Positions 55,848 through 64,000 of a stretch of DNA of 64,000 nt are shown here, in pieces (position 1 is the stretch's first letter; the number at the start of each line of letters is the position of its first letter). The notes under the pieces are model-generated. The model was not told where the DNA came from. It ran no database searches and was given only the letters and a program-made list of their open reading frames with translations. The DNA lies in NCBI GenBank assembly GCA_964633725.1, contig CAZWHY010000011.1, positions 1-64,000 of the forward strand. The letters are read 5' to 3'. A program made the translations under genes and the position numbers. This DNA comes from Berkiella_A sp964633725 (GTDB lineage Bacteria > Pseudomonadota > Gammaproteobacteria > Berkiellales > Berkiellaceae).

Positions 55848-58559
55848 TTATTGTTGTGCTAAATTTCTCAATACATAATGCAAAATGCCATCATGTTGAT
55901 AGTAAGCAAATTCTTTCGGTGTATCGATTCTGACTTTGGCGGTAAACTGTTTGGTTTTGTCATTGCCATTGACTTGAACTGTTACTTCACCTTGGGGTTT
56001 GAGATTTTTGAGTTCAATGCTAAAAGATTCTTCGCCTGTTAACCCTAAGCTAGCCGCTGATTCCCCCTCAAGGTATTGTAAGGGTAAGACACCCATACCA
56101 ATAAGATTGGAACGATGAATTCGCTCATAGCTTTCTGTAATAACGGCTCGTACACCGAGTAAACGCGTTCCTTTGGCTGCCCAGTCTCTAGAAGAACCTG
56201 TACCATATTCTTTACCAGCCAGAACAATCAGGGGCGTATTCTCAGCGGCATATTTTAGTGAGGCATCGAAAATGCTCATTTGTTCTTTTGATGGTTGATG
56301 TTGTGTCCAGCCGCCTTCTGTTCCTGGTGCGAGTTGATTACGTAAACGAATATTCGCAAAAGTACCACGCATCATGACTTCATGGTTGCCGCGTCTTGAG
56401 CCATAGGAATTAAATTGATTGGCTGGAATCTTATGCTCGATTAAATACTGGCCAGCTGGGGAGTTTGGAGAAATGGCACCTGCAGGGGAAATATGGTCAG
56501 TGGTGACCGAATCTGCGACTTTGACTAATACTCTGGCATTTTTAATGTCCTTGATTTTTGGCACTTCTTTTGTCATGTTTTCAAAGAAGGTTGGGTGTTT
56601 AACGTAAGTTGAATCCTCTTGCCAATCATAAAGCTCAGATTTGTTCACTTTGATGTTTTGCCAATTTTGGTCACCATCAAATACAGCGTTATAGCGTTTT
56701 GTGAACATTTCAGGTTGTAAAGATTTTTGAACAGCCTGTTGCACTTTTTCATTGGTAGGCCACAAGTCTTTTAAAAATACCGCTTTACCTGTTTTGTCTT
56801 TTCCCAAAGGCTCTTTATCTAAATCTATGTTCATTGTGCCAGCTAGCGCATATATAACAACAAGAGGGGGAGATGCCAAATAGGCATTGCGAACTTGAGG
56901 ATGAATTCGTCCTTCAAAATTCCTATTGCCTGATAGTATTGCAGAAGCTTGCAGGTGGCCTTGGTGTATCGCTTGGTCAACAGCCGGTAGCAGTGGGCCT
57001 GAATTACCAATACAGGTTGTGCAGCCATATCCAACCAAATTAAAGCCTAATTGGCTTAAGCTATCTAGTAAACCAGCTTTTTCTAAGTAATCTGTTACCA
57101 CTTGTGAGCCGGGGGCTAAGCTGGTTTTGACCCATGGTTTGGTTGTCAATCCCATTTTGATAGCATTTTTCGCGACCAGACCTGCAGCTAGCATAACGGC
57201 TGGGTTGGATGTATTGGTACAGCTGGTGATAGCGGCGATGACAATATCGCCATGATTCAGGGTTAATGTTTTACCATCAATTTCAAGCGGGACTTCTCCC
57301 TCTAAAATATGGGCACCTTCATTTATGGCATTATCGTCTGCAGAAGAACTTTCTCTTTCGGCTAATTGCTGTTTGATGGTTTTCGCAAAAGCGGCTTTGG
57401 CTTCATTTAAAGGAATTCTATCTTGGGGGCGTTTAGGGCCGGCAATAGAGGGAACCACTTCGCTTAAGTCTAAGCGTAAAGAATCGGTATATTCAGCAGG
57501 TTTTTGGCCTTTTTCTCGGAAAAATCCTTGGGCTTTGGCATATGCTTCGACTATTTTTATTTGTGATTCTGTTCGGCCTGTTAGCTTTAAAAAGTTTAAT
57601 GTTTCTTGGTCGATGGGGAAGAGACCACAGGTGGCGCCATATTCTGGTGCCATATTAGCAATGGTTGCTCTGTCTGCAAGCGGTAGATGGTTTAAACCAT
57701 CGCCATAAAATTCTACAAACTTACCGACTACGCCTTTTGCACGTAGCATTTGTGTAATAATTAAAACCAAATCTGTTGCGGTGGCGCCTTCCGGTATTGT
57801 ACCTGTTAATTCAAAGCCAATAACCTGAGGGATTAGCATAGTGATGGGTTGCCCTAGCATGGCGGCTTCTGCTTCTATGCCGCCAACGCCCCAGCCCAAA
57901 ACACCTAAGCCATTAATCATGGTGGTATGGGAGTCTGTACCGACTAATGTATCTGGGAATAAAATGGTCTTTTCACCTTGTTGTTTTTCAAATACAACGC
58001 GTGCTAAGTGTTCTAAATTCACCTGATGGACAATCCCCGTTCCGGGTGGAACGACTTTGAAGTTTTCAAAAGCCTCTTGTCCCCATCTGAGGAATGCATA
58101 ACGTTCTAAGTTTCGTTCATATTCTAGAGCCGTATTCTGACTAAAAGCCATTTTACTGCCAAAATGATCAACCATTACAGAGTGATCAATCACGAGTTCT
58201 ACAGGATTGAGCGGGTTAATTTTATTAGGGTTGCCACCTAGTGCTTTCATCGCGACGCGCATAGCGGCCAAATCAACAACGGCGGGTACGCCGGTAAAAT
58301 CCTGCAAAATGACCCGGCTAGGGGTAAAGGCGATTTCTTGGGAGGGCGTGGCTTTGGGATCCCAGTTCAGAAAAGCTTCGATATCGGCATCGTCTGTATG
58401 GCCTTTTGACTTAAACCTCAATAAATTTTCCAGCAATAATTTTAAGGAAAAGGGCAATCGATCGACATTAAAGTTTGCGGGAAGAGATTTCAGGCTGAAA
58501 TACTCATAGTTTTTGTTATTAATGTTTAGGGTTTGTTGCGTGTCAAATTTATCGTTCAT
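55848..58559 (-). CDS. acnA: Aconitate hydratase A
   Basis: The 903-residue monomeric aconitase interconverts citrate and isocitrate with a [4Fe-4S] cluster. Cluster cysteines are in ITSCTNTSNPA and GCTTCIGNSGP, and the swivel domain carries GSRRGNHEVMMRGTF. Length is close to E. coli AcnA (891). It is the first gene of the acnA-fumC unit; the gap to the divergent marR-type gene is about 250 bases. Confidence 0.96.
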   Translation of the reverse strand: MNDKFDTQQTLNINNKNYEYFSLKSLPANFNVDRLPFSLKLLLENLLRFKSKGHTDDADIEAFLNWDPKATPSQEIAFTPSRVILQDFTGVPAVVDLAAMRVAMKALGGNPNKINPLNPVELVIDHSVMVDHFGSKMAFSQNTALEYERNLERYAFLRWGQEAFENFKVVPPGTGIVHQVNLEHLARVVFEKQQGEKTILFPDTLVGTDSHTTMINGLGVLGWGVGGIEAEAAMLGQPITMLIPQVIGFELTGTIPEGATATDLVLIITQMLRAKGVVGKFVEFYGDGLNHLPLADRATIANMAPEYGATCGLFPIDQETLNFLKLTGRTESQIKIVEAYAKAQGFFREKGQKPAEYTDSLRLDLSEVVPSIAGPKRPQDRIPLNEAKAAFAKTIKQQLAERESSSADDNAINEGAHILEGEVPLEIDGKTLTLNHGDIVIAAITSCTNTSNPAVMLAAGLVAKNAIKMGLTTKPWVKTSLAPGSQVVTDYLEKAGLLDSLSQLGFNLVGYGCTTCIGNSGPLLPAVDQAIHQGHLQASAILSGNRNFEGRIHPQVRNAYLASPPLVVIYALAGTMNIDLDKEPLGKDKTGKAVFLKDLWPTNEKVQQAVQKSLQPEMFTKRYNAVFDGDQNWQNIKVNKSELYDWQEDSTYVKHPTFFENMTKEVPKIKDIKNARVLVKVADSVTTDHISPAGAISPNSPAGQYLIEHKIPANQFNSYGSRRGNHEVMMRGTFANIRLRNQLAPGTEGGWTQHQPSKEQMSIFDASLKYAAENTPLIVLAGKEYGTGSSRDWAAKGTRLLGVRAVITESYERIHRSNLIGMGVLPLQYLEGESAASLGLTGEESFSIELKNLKPQGEVTVQVNGNDKTKQFTAKVRIDTPKEFAYYQHDGILHYVLRNLAQQ

Positions 58560-58809
58560 TTAAGGGATCTCCTGCTGAAAATTTATCCATGGCATATTTA
58601 TTCAGCTCCAAAAAAGTATTTAGTAGGTCTTAGCTAAGAGCTGTAGGTTTATACGCTGCTGCCTCTATTCGTTCATAGAGAATTTTATCTCTTTAGAAAA
58701 TAAATTGCGAGTAATTGCAATGAGTTAAAAATTATTTATGAAAACTAACTATTTTTCCTTGTAAATCAGGGGTGCGGGATCCTACACTTTTTTGTGAGGG
58801 GGATACCTA

Positions 58810-59274
58810 ATGGAAGCCAACGAACAAAATAACCAGTATATCGATCCTAAGACGATCAATCCGAGATGTAGTTGTTTCAACCTACGTAAAACAACTCGTG
58901 CGGTGACTCAGTTTTTCGATCACCAATTAGAGCCTGCGGGTATTAGAGCCACGCAGTTTACTTTATTGGTTTCAATGGACTCAGCTTCGGCTCGTACGCT
59001 AACTGAGATGGCACATACTTTGGTAATGGACAGAACCACACTAACACGGAATTTAAAGCCGTTAGAGAAGTTAGGGTTCATACAGACTATGGAGCCTAGA
59101 GACAAACGGTCTAAAGCATATGGGCTGACGGAAAAAGGCAAGGAAACGCTTCTGAGAGGGATGCCACTATGGAATCAGGCTCAAATGCGTATAGAGACAG
59201 CCTTAGGCGATGAGCGCTTTGGAAGAATATTAGAAGATCTGGATGCCATCACAAAAATTATATCAGAGATGTAA
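58810..59274 (+). CDS. MarR-family transcriptional regulator
   Basis: The 154-residue winged-helix regulator has its DNA-binding core at about residues 45-110 (LTEMAHTLVMDRTTLTRNLKPLEKLGFI, and D-x-R in EPRDKRSKAYGLTEKG). It dimerises and usually responds to aromatic or oxidising ligands. GTGAGGGGG lies upstream of the ATG. The rpoS gene starts 26 bases after it, so the regulator and the stationary-phase sigma factor may share a transcript. Three Cys in the first 20 residues could sense redox. Confidence 0.88.
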   Translation: MEANEQNNQYIDPKTINPRCSCFNLRKTTRAVTQFFDHQLEPAGIRATQFTLLVSMDSASARTLTEMAHTLVMDRTTLTRNLKPLEKLGFIQTMEPRDKRSKAYGLTEKGKETLLRGMPLWNQAQMRIETALGDERFGRILEDLDAITKIISEM

Positions 59275-59299
59275 ACCAGAATAACAAGGAGATCCGACA

Positions 59300-60292
59300 A
59301 TGGCTCAGGAGTTGGGTGAAGTTTGCAGTAAAAATAAAGCCAGTGGTCAAAAGATGACTGGTGAAAAAACGGATTTAGATTCAATTCCTACGAAGATGGG
59401 AAAAGCTAAAGCGAGCAAAGTATCGAAAAAAGAAGCAATAGGAGAGGAGCCTTCTGCTAAATCATTAGATGCAACACACTTATATTTAGGTGAAATTGGT
59501 TTTGCGCCTTTGTTAACGGCTGAAGAGGAAGTATATTATACTCGAAAATTAAGAGAGGGCTGTGCAACGTCACGAAATCAAATGATTGAGAGTAATTTGC
59601 GCTTAGTGGTTAAGATTTCTAGACGCTATATCAATCGAGGATTGGCTTTGCTGGATTTGATCGAGGAAGGGAACTTAGGTTTAATCCGGGCAGTAGAAAA
59701 ATTCGATCCTGAAAAAGGATTTCGATTCTCGACGTATGGTACTTGGTGGATTCGGCAAACCATTGAACGGGCTTTGATGAATCAAACGCGCACGATTCGT
59801 TTACCCATACATGTTGTCAAAGAGATGAATGTCTATTTGCGCACTAGCCGAGAATTATCGCATAAACTGGATCATGAGCCTAATTATGAAGAAATTGCGA
59901 CTGCGCTGGACAAGCCTAAAAAAGCGATTGAAAGAATTTTAGATCTAAATGAGAAAACGTCTTCATTAGATTTACCCGTATCATCTGAAACGGATAGAAC
60001 CGTTGTGGATACGATTAAAGAAGAAATTGATCATGATCCAATGCTTTTACTTATGGAAGAAAACTTTAAAAAATCGGTCGATTATTGGCTAGATACTTTA
60101 AATGAAAAACAAAAAGATGTGATTGTCAGAAGATTTGGTCTAAGAGGGTTTCAACAGTCTACCTTAGAGCAAGTAGGTGCTGAAATTAATTTAACACGCG
60201 AACGTGTTAGGCAGATACAGGTTGAAAGCTTGGCGCACCTTCGGCAGTTACTAAATAAGAAAAAATTAACGCAAGATATTTTGCTTAATTGA
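59300..60292 (+). CDS. rpoS: RNA polymerase sigma factor RpoS
   Basis: The 330-residue sigma-70 group 2 factor directs stationary-phase and stress transcription; in Legionellales it is tied to the transmissive phase. Region 2 is seen in NLRLVVKISRRYINRGLALLDLIEEGN and the -10 contacts in FSTYGTWWIRQTIERAL; region 4 helix-turn-helix is LEQVGAEINLTRERVRQ. AAGGAG lies just ahead of the ATG. In many gammaproteobacteria rpoS follows nlpD; here a marR gene is upstream instead. The N-terminal ~45 residues are Lys-rich. Confidence 0.95.
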   Translation: MAQELGEVCSKNKASGQKMTGEKTDLDSIPTKMGKAKASKVSKKEAIGEEPSAKSLDATHLYLGEIGFAPLLTAEEEVYYTRKLREGCATSRNQMIESNLRLVVKISRRYINRGLALLDLIEEGNLGLIRAVEKFDPEKGFRFSTYGTWWIRQTIERALMNQTRTIRLPIHVVKEMNVYLRTSRELSHKLDHEPNYEEIATALDKPKKAIERILDLNEKTSSLDLPVSSETDRTVVDTIKEEIDHDPMLLLMEENFKKSVDYWLDTLNEKQKDVIVRRFGLRGFQQSTLEQVGAEINLTRERVRQIQVESLAHLRQLLNKKKLTQDILLN

Positions 60293-60301
60293 TATTACTA
60301 T

Positions 60302-60320
60302 CCCCGTCATCTTGGCGGGG
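60302..60320 (+). terminator. Terminator after rpoS
   Basis: CCCCG and CGGGG form a five-base GC stem with a nine-base loop, about ten bases after the stop codon, followed by CTTATTT. The T tract is modest. Confidence 0.5.
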
Positions 60321-60360
60321 CTTATTTGCGTATAGAACTATTCCTATTTCTTATTTTTTT

Positions 60361-61626
60361 ATTTAGGACAGCCCTATAATAAAACAACATAAATGTTCTA
60401 AATTAACAACTTGAATTTAAAAAAAACTACTTTGTATAATTAGGATATAAAAATCGATGTGGATTTCATGGGTTGACAGTGTATTGTTGATAATAAAATC
60501 TTAGTCTTGATTTGAAAAATAGGGATTAATATTAAAAACCAGAATAAAATTTCTATTGATAACACGCATTAGCTATTTTCATACCTTTAGGCGCTTGTTT
60601 TAAATTATCTTTGGTAAACTTTATGAGCTTGTCGGCCGCTCCAATAGCACGAGAAAAATGGCTTTGTAATAACTGGGTCATGCTTATCCAACCGCTGGGT
60701 GCTAAATTCAACCTCAACAAAAGAGGTGCAATATTTCCTGGAATAAACCCAGGTTTATCTTCCCTAATAGTCCGACCAGTTTCTTCAACCAGTTGTATGT
60801 AATCATAAAGATCGAAGTTAATCTTATCATTTAAGTTATTACTATCAAAAGACATGAGGTTTTTTGGTTGTTTGGCATTATGAATGCTATTAGCATTTAG
60901 CTGTGTATTAGTGTGTTTTTGAAGGTGCGTTAACCTTTCTTGAATTGACGTAAAATCTGATTGTTCTGGTGTTTTAGATATTTTCGCTCTAATAGGATTT
61001 AAATCAACATAGGCCATAGCAGTTAATAGAGCTGCATCATCTAAGAGTGCTTGAGATTTAAAACGACCATTCCAAAATTTCCCTTTATTTTCCTCTTCTT
61101 TATTAGACAGATTGGCGATGAGCTCATTTAGGCAGCGCATAAACCAGCTAATATCGTATAAACGTTCACGCCATTGAGTGATTTTTTGTTCAATGATTTC
61201 TGTTGATAAAGAGGAGCGTTGTTGATTAAAGTTTTTAGCATTTTGTGGAAATAATTTAGCCCATCTATTTTTGACATCATCTGTAGTCCATTGATTGGCT
61301 TTATTTGTATCAACAAATAAGACGAGATGATAGTGATTGCTCATGATGGCATAGGAGCAGATTCTAATGGCAAATATTTGGGATAGAAATTTAATTCTAG
61401 AGACTATCCATTCTTTACGGTGATCGTAGTTTTTATTGAGCTCAGGCATGTCGCCACAAAGAAAAGAGCCGCGAACGCAACGGTTTATACAATGATAGTA
61501 GGGCGTAGCTTCTAAGTCGATTAGCTCTGAGCGCGGTGAAACCATTTCTGTGAAATCCGTTATTTAAAAATACGTGTATATGCTAACAGCATGTTTATGT
61601 GATTTCAATATAGGGCTGTCCTAAAT
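60361..61626. mobile_element. REP-associated transposase unit with inverted flanks
   Basis: ATTTAGGACAGCCCTATA at 60361-60378 is repeated in inverse orientation at about 61609-61626. Between them is a single IS200-like transposase gene. A third, shorter copy (CTGTCCTAATTA) lies at 61659-61670. HUH transposases do not need inverted ends, so the flanks are better seen as REP-type partner sequences. Confidence 0.6.
60553..61545 (-). CDS. REP-associated tyrosine transposase (IS200-like, Y1 type)
   Basis: The 330-residue product opens ATPYYHCINRCVRGSFLCG, the start of the Y1-Tnp fold, and has the HUH metal motif H71-Y-H73 in SNHYHLVLF and AYVDLNPIRA downstream. These are typical of RAYT proteins, single-copy transposases that process REP hairpins. 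The gene appears intact. The ~110-residue C-terminal extension is not part of the core domain. Confidence 0.85.
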   Translation of the reverse strand: MVSPRSELIDLEATPYYHCINRCVRGSFLCGDMPELNKNYDHRKEWIVSRIKFLSQIFAIRICSYAIMSNHYHLVLFVDTNKANQWTTDDVKNRWAKLFPQNAKNFNQQRSSLSTEIIEQKITQWRERLYDISWFMRCLNELIANLSNKEEENKGKFWNGRFKSQALLDDAALLTAMAYVDLNPIRAKISKTPEQSDFTSIQERLTHLQKHTNTQLNANSIHNAKQPKNLMSFDSNNLNDKINFDLYDYIQLVEETGRTIREDKPGFIPGNIAPLLLRLNLAPSGWISMTQLLQSHFSRAIGAADKLIKFTKDNLKQAPKGMKIANACYQ

Positions 61627-61770
61627 TATGAGGTTAAGTGTCTGAGAAGAATAGCCCTCTGTCCTAATTAGTTTTATTTTAGATAACTAACATTGAAAAG
61701 TCCCATCAAAACCTCTATCTTACTTGTAAGCGAATAAACACTCACTTTAAAGTTTACAGAGGACACTATC

Positions 61771-64000
61771 ATGATTGGAATTTTACAAGGGCTGATGCCA
61801 TGGGCAAAATTATTAGATCCTAGGCAACTACCATTAATCAATAGCTACTTAGTTTCGACGCAAGTAGTAACACCCGCACTCACTCTGAGTATTGAACCAG
61901 AAGAAGTTAAAACCAAAGATGAAACTGGCATAGAGGCATCCTGGTATAAAGCAAAAAATAATAACGTATCTGTTAGCCAAGAAGAATGGCGTCGGGCAAA
62001 AGAAATTATGTCTACACTGAATAAGAATGAGCAAAACGAATCATTTTCTATTTCTAGAAAAAAATATCCTGAACTCAATCATTCTTTTATCGTTTTACAA
62101 ACAGAGCAAGGTCCTAAATTAGGTGTGATGGCAAGAGCTAAAGTATTCACCGATCGTCAAGGAAATGAGATGAAAGAAGGGATAGTGGCACATGGTAAAA
62201 GTTGTCAAATTAAAACGGTTCAATGGGAAGATGGCTCCACGGATATTGTCAGAATATCATCCAAATCAAAGAATGATGCGAATAAAATTATTTCTCAAAA
62301 AATGGGTTATCACTTGGGCGATTTTGTGGTGAAACGGCCAGAAGCGACAAAATGGATTACGGGTAAAAATGGCGTAAAAACAATCCAAGATAAAGAATAT
62401 GCCATTATGAAGCATTTACCAGGAGTGGAACTTAGAGATAATTTAGCCAATATTAATACTAGGCATCAAAAAATAGCAACAGGCTTGGAAGCCGCTAAAG
62501 CGCTCCTTTCATTACAAGAGAAAAATATTATTCATGGTGATATCCACCCCGGGAATTTATTAATTGATAAAACAGGTAAAATCAGACCAATAGACTTTGA
62601 TTTGTCTTTTGTTTTAGAAGAGGAGCAAGATACCAAAGTCACGGGTAAAGCAAGGGGTAGTCGACGATATATGGCGCCTGAAATAGGTGTGTGGAAGAAA
62701 AACCGTGGTGCCGCCAACCGAAATGATGGATATTGGGACAAACATGACGGTGTATATTCATATGCATCTGATATTTATGCTTTAGGCGCATTATTTGATA
62801 GAGACTTAACGTTAGGTCAACGTGACGATGAAATGAAACATCTGATTGCCAGGATGAAATCAAAAAATCCTGCACACAGACCAGATATTCATGAAGTTTT
62901 AGCACGCTTGTCTCAGGCGAAGTCGCTAAATGAGTCACCGGTAACTAAATACTTTGATCTTGAAAAAGAATCAAATCCTGAGGCAAAAGCGCCAATGACA
63001 ATTTCGGTTGGCCAAGCATTATTGCTATTGATTGACCGATATCAAAATACCGATACTGAAAAAACAAAGCAATTAAAGGCTCTATATCTGAAAGGCTTTA
63101 AAACTCAGGCAGATAAAGATTTGTTAACGCAATGGCTAAATGACTCGGCACTAGAAGAATATCATGTGTCTAAAGCGCCAAGTGTTATTAATAATGATGC
63201 ATCAAGGCGTTATTTTGAAACACATTTATCAATCAATAGCAGCCATGCTGCGTTAGAGCAAGCAGAATTAGAGCAACTGAAAGCACATTATCAGTCTATT
63301 AAAGATTGTTTTGAAGGATTAGGAGGTGATATTGATGCTAAGAAATTCAAACAAACAGGTGAACGTGTATTAAAGCGCGATTATACTAAGGAACAATCTG
63401 AAAGACTAGCAAATGGTCAAAATTCCGATGACTTTATCAAAGGCATCAGCAAAAAAGAACAAGAGGGTATTGATAGATTATTCTCTGGTGAGATAGCCGA
63501 TGATGATTATGATATGCATAAAGAATATGCCGATATGATTAATCGAGTTCAAAACAATCCTGATTATAGTGATACTGAAAAAGAAAAAGCATTGCTTATC
63601 GTTAAATCGACTAGATTGTCTATGATTTTGAGTACAAAAATACAAAAATATAGAAAAAATGGTTTATATTCAGGTGAAGATTTGCCAGGTAATGAAATTT
63701 ACCAATTGGGGATTTACGAAGGGGAAAACCGTGGGCGAATTTCAAAACCAGAAGAGCAAAATAGCACCAGAGCGGGACATTTAGGTATCTTGCGAGGTCA
63801 TATGCCATTATCTGCCAACGATGCAGCTTTGTCAGATGAAGCATTTTGTTATTACAAACCTAGCGACCGTTCTACATATGATGTTGATGCCAACTGGACA
63901 AATTATGCTATGGATCAATTGGTTCATCCATTCTCTAATAGTATTTCAGGTACTTTGTTAGTGCAAATGAAAATGATGATGAAGCTGCATGATGAAGGGA
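61771..64000 (+). CDS. Eukaryotic-type protein kinase, effector candidate (N-terminal part)
   Basis: The frame opens at ATG 61771 with AGAGGA eight bases upstream and runs off the right edge (743 codons seen). A kinase domain (about residues 140-380) has a possible ATP-contact lysine K188 in FVVKRPE, catalytic loop HGDIHPGNLL (D257, N262), DFD in place of DFG (D275-D277) and an APE motif (302-304). The glycine loop is not clear. About 360 further residues are helical and unassigned. No membrane span or signal peptide. Legionella LegK-type effectors have this plan, so host signalling is a likely target. Confidence 0.75.
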   Translation, partial: MIGILQGLMPWAKLLDPRQLPLINSYLVSTQVVTPALTLSIEPEEVKTKDETGIEASWYKAKNNNVSVSQEEWRRAKEIMSTLNKNEQNESFSISRKKYPELNHSFIVLQTEQGPKLGVMARAKVFTDRQGNEMKEGIVAHGKSCQIKTVQWEDGSTDIVRISSKSKNDANKIISQKMGYHLGDFVVKRPEATKWITGKNGVKTIQDKEYAIMKHLPGVELRDNLANINTRHQKIATGLEAAKALLSLQEKNIIHGDIHPGNLLIDKTGKIRPIDFDLSFVLEEEQDTKVTGKARGSRRYMAPEIGVWKKNRGAANRNDGYWDKHDGVYSYASDIYALGALFDRDLTLGQRDDEMKHLIARMKSKNPAHRPDIHEVLARLSQAKSLNESPVTKYFDLEKESNPEAKAPMTISVGQALLLLIDRYQNTDTEKTKQLKALYLKGFKTQADKDLLTQWLNDSALEEYHVSKAPSVINNDASRRYFETHLSINSSHAALEQAELEQLKAHYQSIKDCFEGLGGDIDAKKFKQTGERVLKRDYTKEQSERLANGQNSDDFIKGISKKEQEGIDRLFSGEIADDDYDMHKEYADMINRVQNNPDYSDTEKEKALLIVKSTRLSMILSTKIQKYRKNGLYSGEDLPGNEIYQLGIYEGENRGRISKPEEQNSTRAGHLGILRGHMPLSANDAALSDEAFCYYKPSDRSTYDVDANWTNYAMDQLVHPFSNSISGTLLVQMKMMMKLHDEG

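Noticed and set aside
60473..60499. TTGACA with TAAAAT downstream
   Set aside because: The spacing is only 15 bases and it would point into the 3' end of the convergent transposase gene.

Overview
AT-rich chromosomal DNA from a gammaproteobacterium, most likely a member of the Legionellales (Legionella / Coxiella / Berkiella-like). This placement is inferred from gene content: core genes of gammaproteobacterial type (AceE-AceF-Lpd, AmpD, RpoS, AcnA, FumC, a Tus-like protein) lie among several large proteins of the kind these host-associated bacteria deliver into eukaryotic cells (ankyrin repeats, an OTU-like protease core, a eukaryotic-type protein kinase, a phytase-like phosphatase). No rRNA, tRNA or CRISPR array was seen.

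Layout. 1-2758 (minus): N-terminal part of a giant repeat adhesin running off the left edge. 2820-6670: a candidate 39-residue membrane peptide, a PlsC-type acyltransferase, a tandem-GNAT protein, a tiny self-contained transcription unit encoding 22 residues, and a secreted protein. 6841-11350: two effector-like proteins separated by a MITE-like inverted-repeat element; the second combines ankyrin repeats with an OTU-like Cys/His pair. 11510-20656: PAS protein, aspartic protease, AmpD and the pyruvate dehydrogenase operon. 20693-25161: VanZ protein and a 1185-residue ankyrin protein. 25694-30338: proline uptake and catabolism (PutP, PutA).

30335-33444: membrane protein, Rieske ferredoxin and secreted phytase-like phosphatase. 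33490-45848 is the most unusual part: two convergent, tightly packed arms with about thirteen genes. They encode a fatty acid hydroxylase-type membrane enzyme, an AurF-like diiron protein, a 2Fe-2S ferredoxin, two Rieske oxygenases, a hexapeptide acyltransferase, a GH3-type ligase, a ferritin-like diiron protein, an SDR, a GNAT-like protein, a PAP2 protein, an amidohydrolase fused to an Mpo1-like membrane domain, and an NTF2-like protein. I read this as an undescribed oxidative lipid or N-acyl metabolite pathway. A decayed third Rieske oxygenase and a peptide with a double-glycine-type leader follow it.

46947-53084: a membrane protein resembling the one at 30335, an Fe-ADH / ALDH / glutamine-synthetase-like operon suited to amine or amino-alcohol catabolism, and a Tus-like terminus-binding protein. 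53300-60292: REC-GGEEF diguanylate cyclase, acnA-fumC, marR-rpoS. 60361-61626: a REP-associated transposase between inverted repeats. 61771-64000: a protein kinase effector candidate cut by the right edge.
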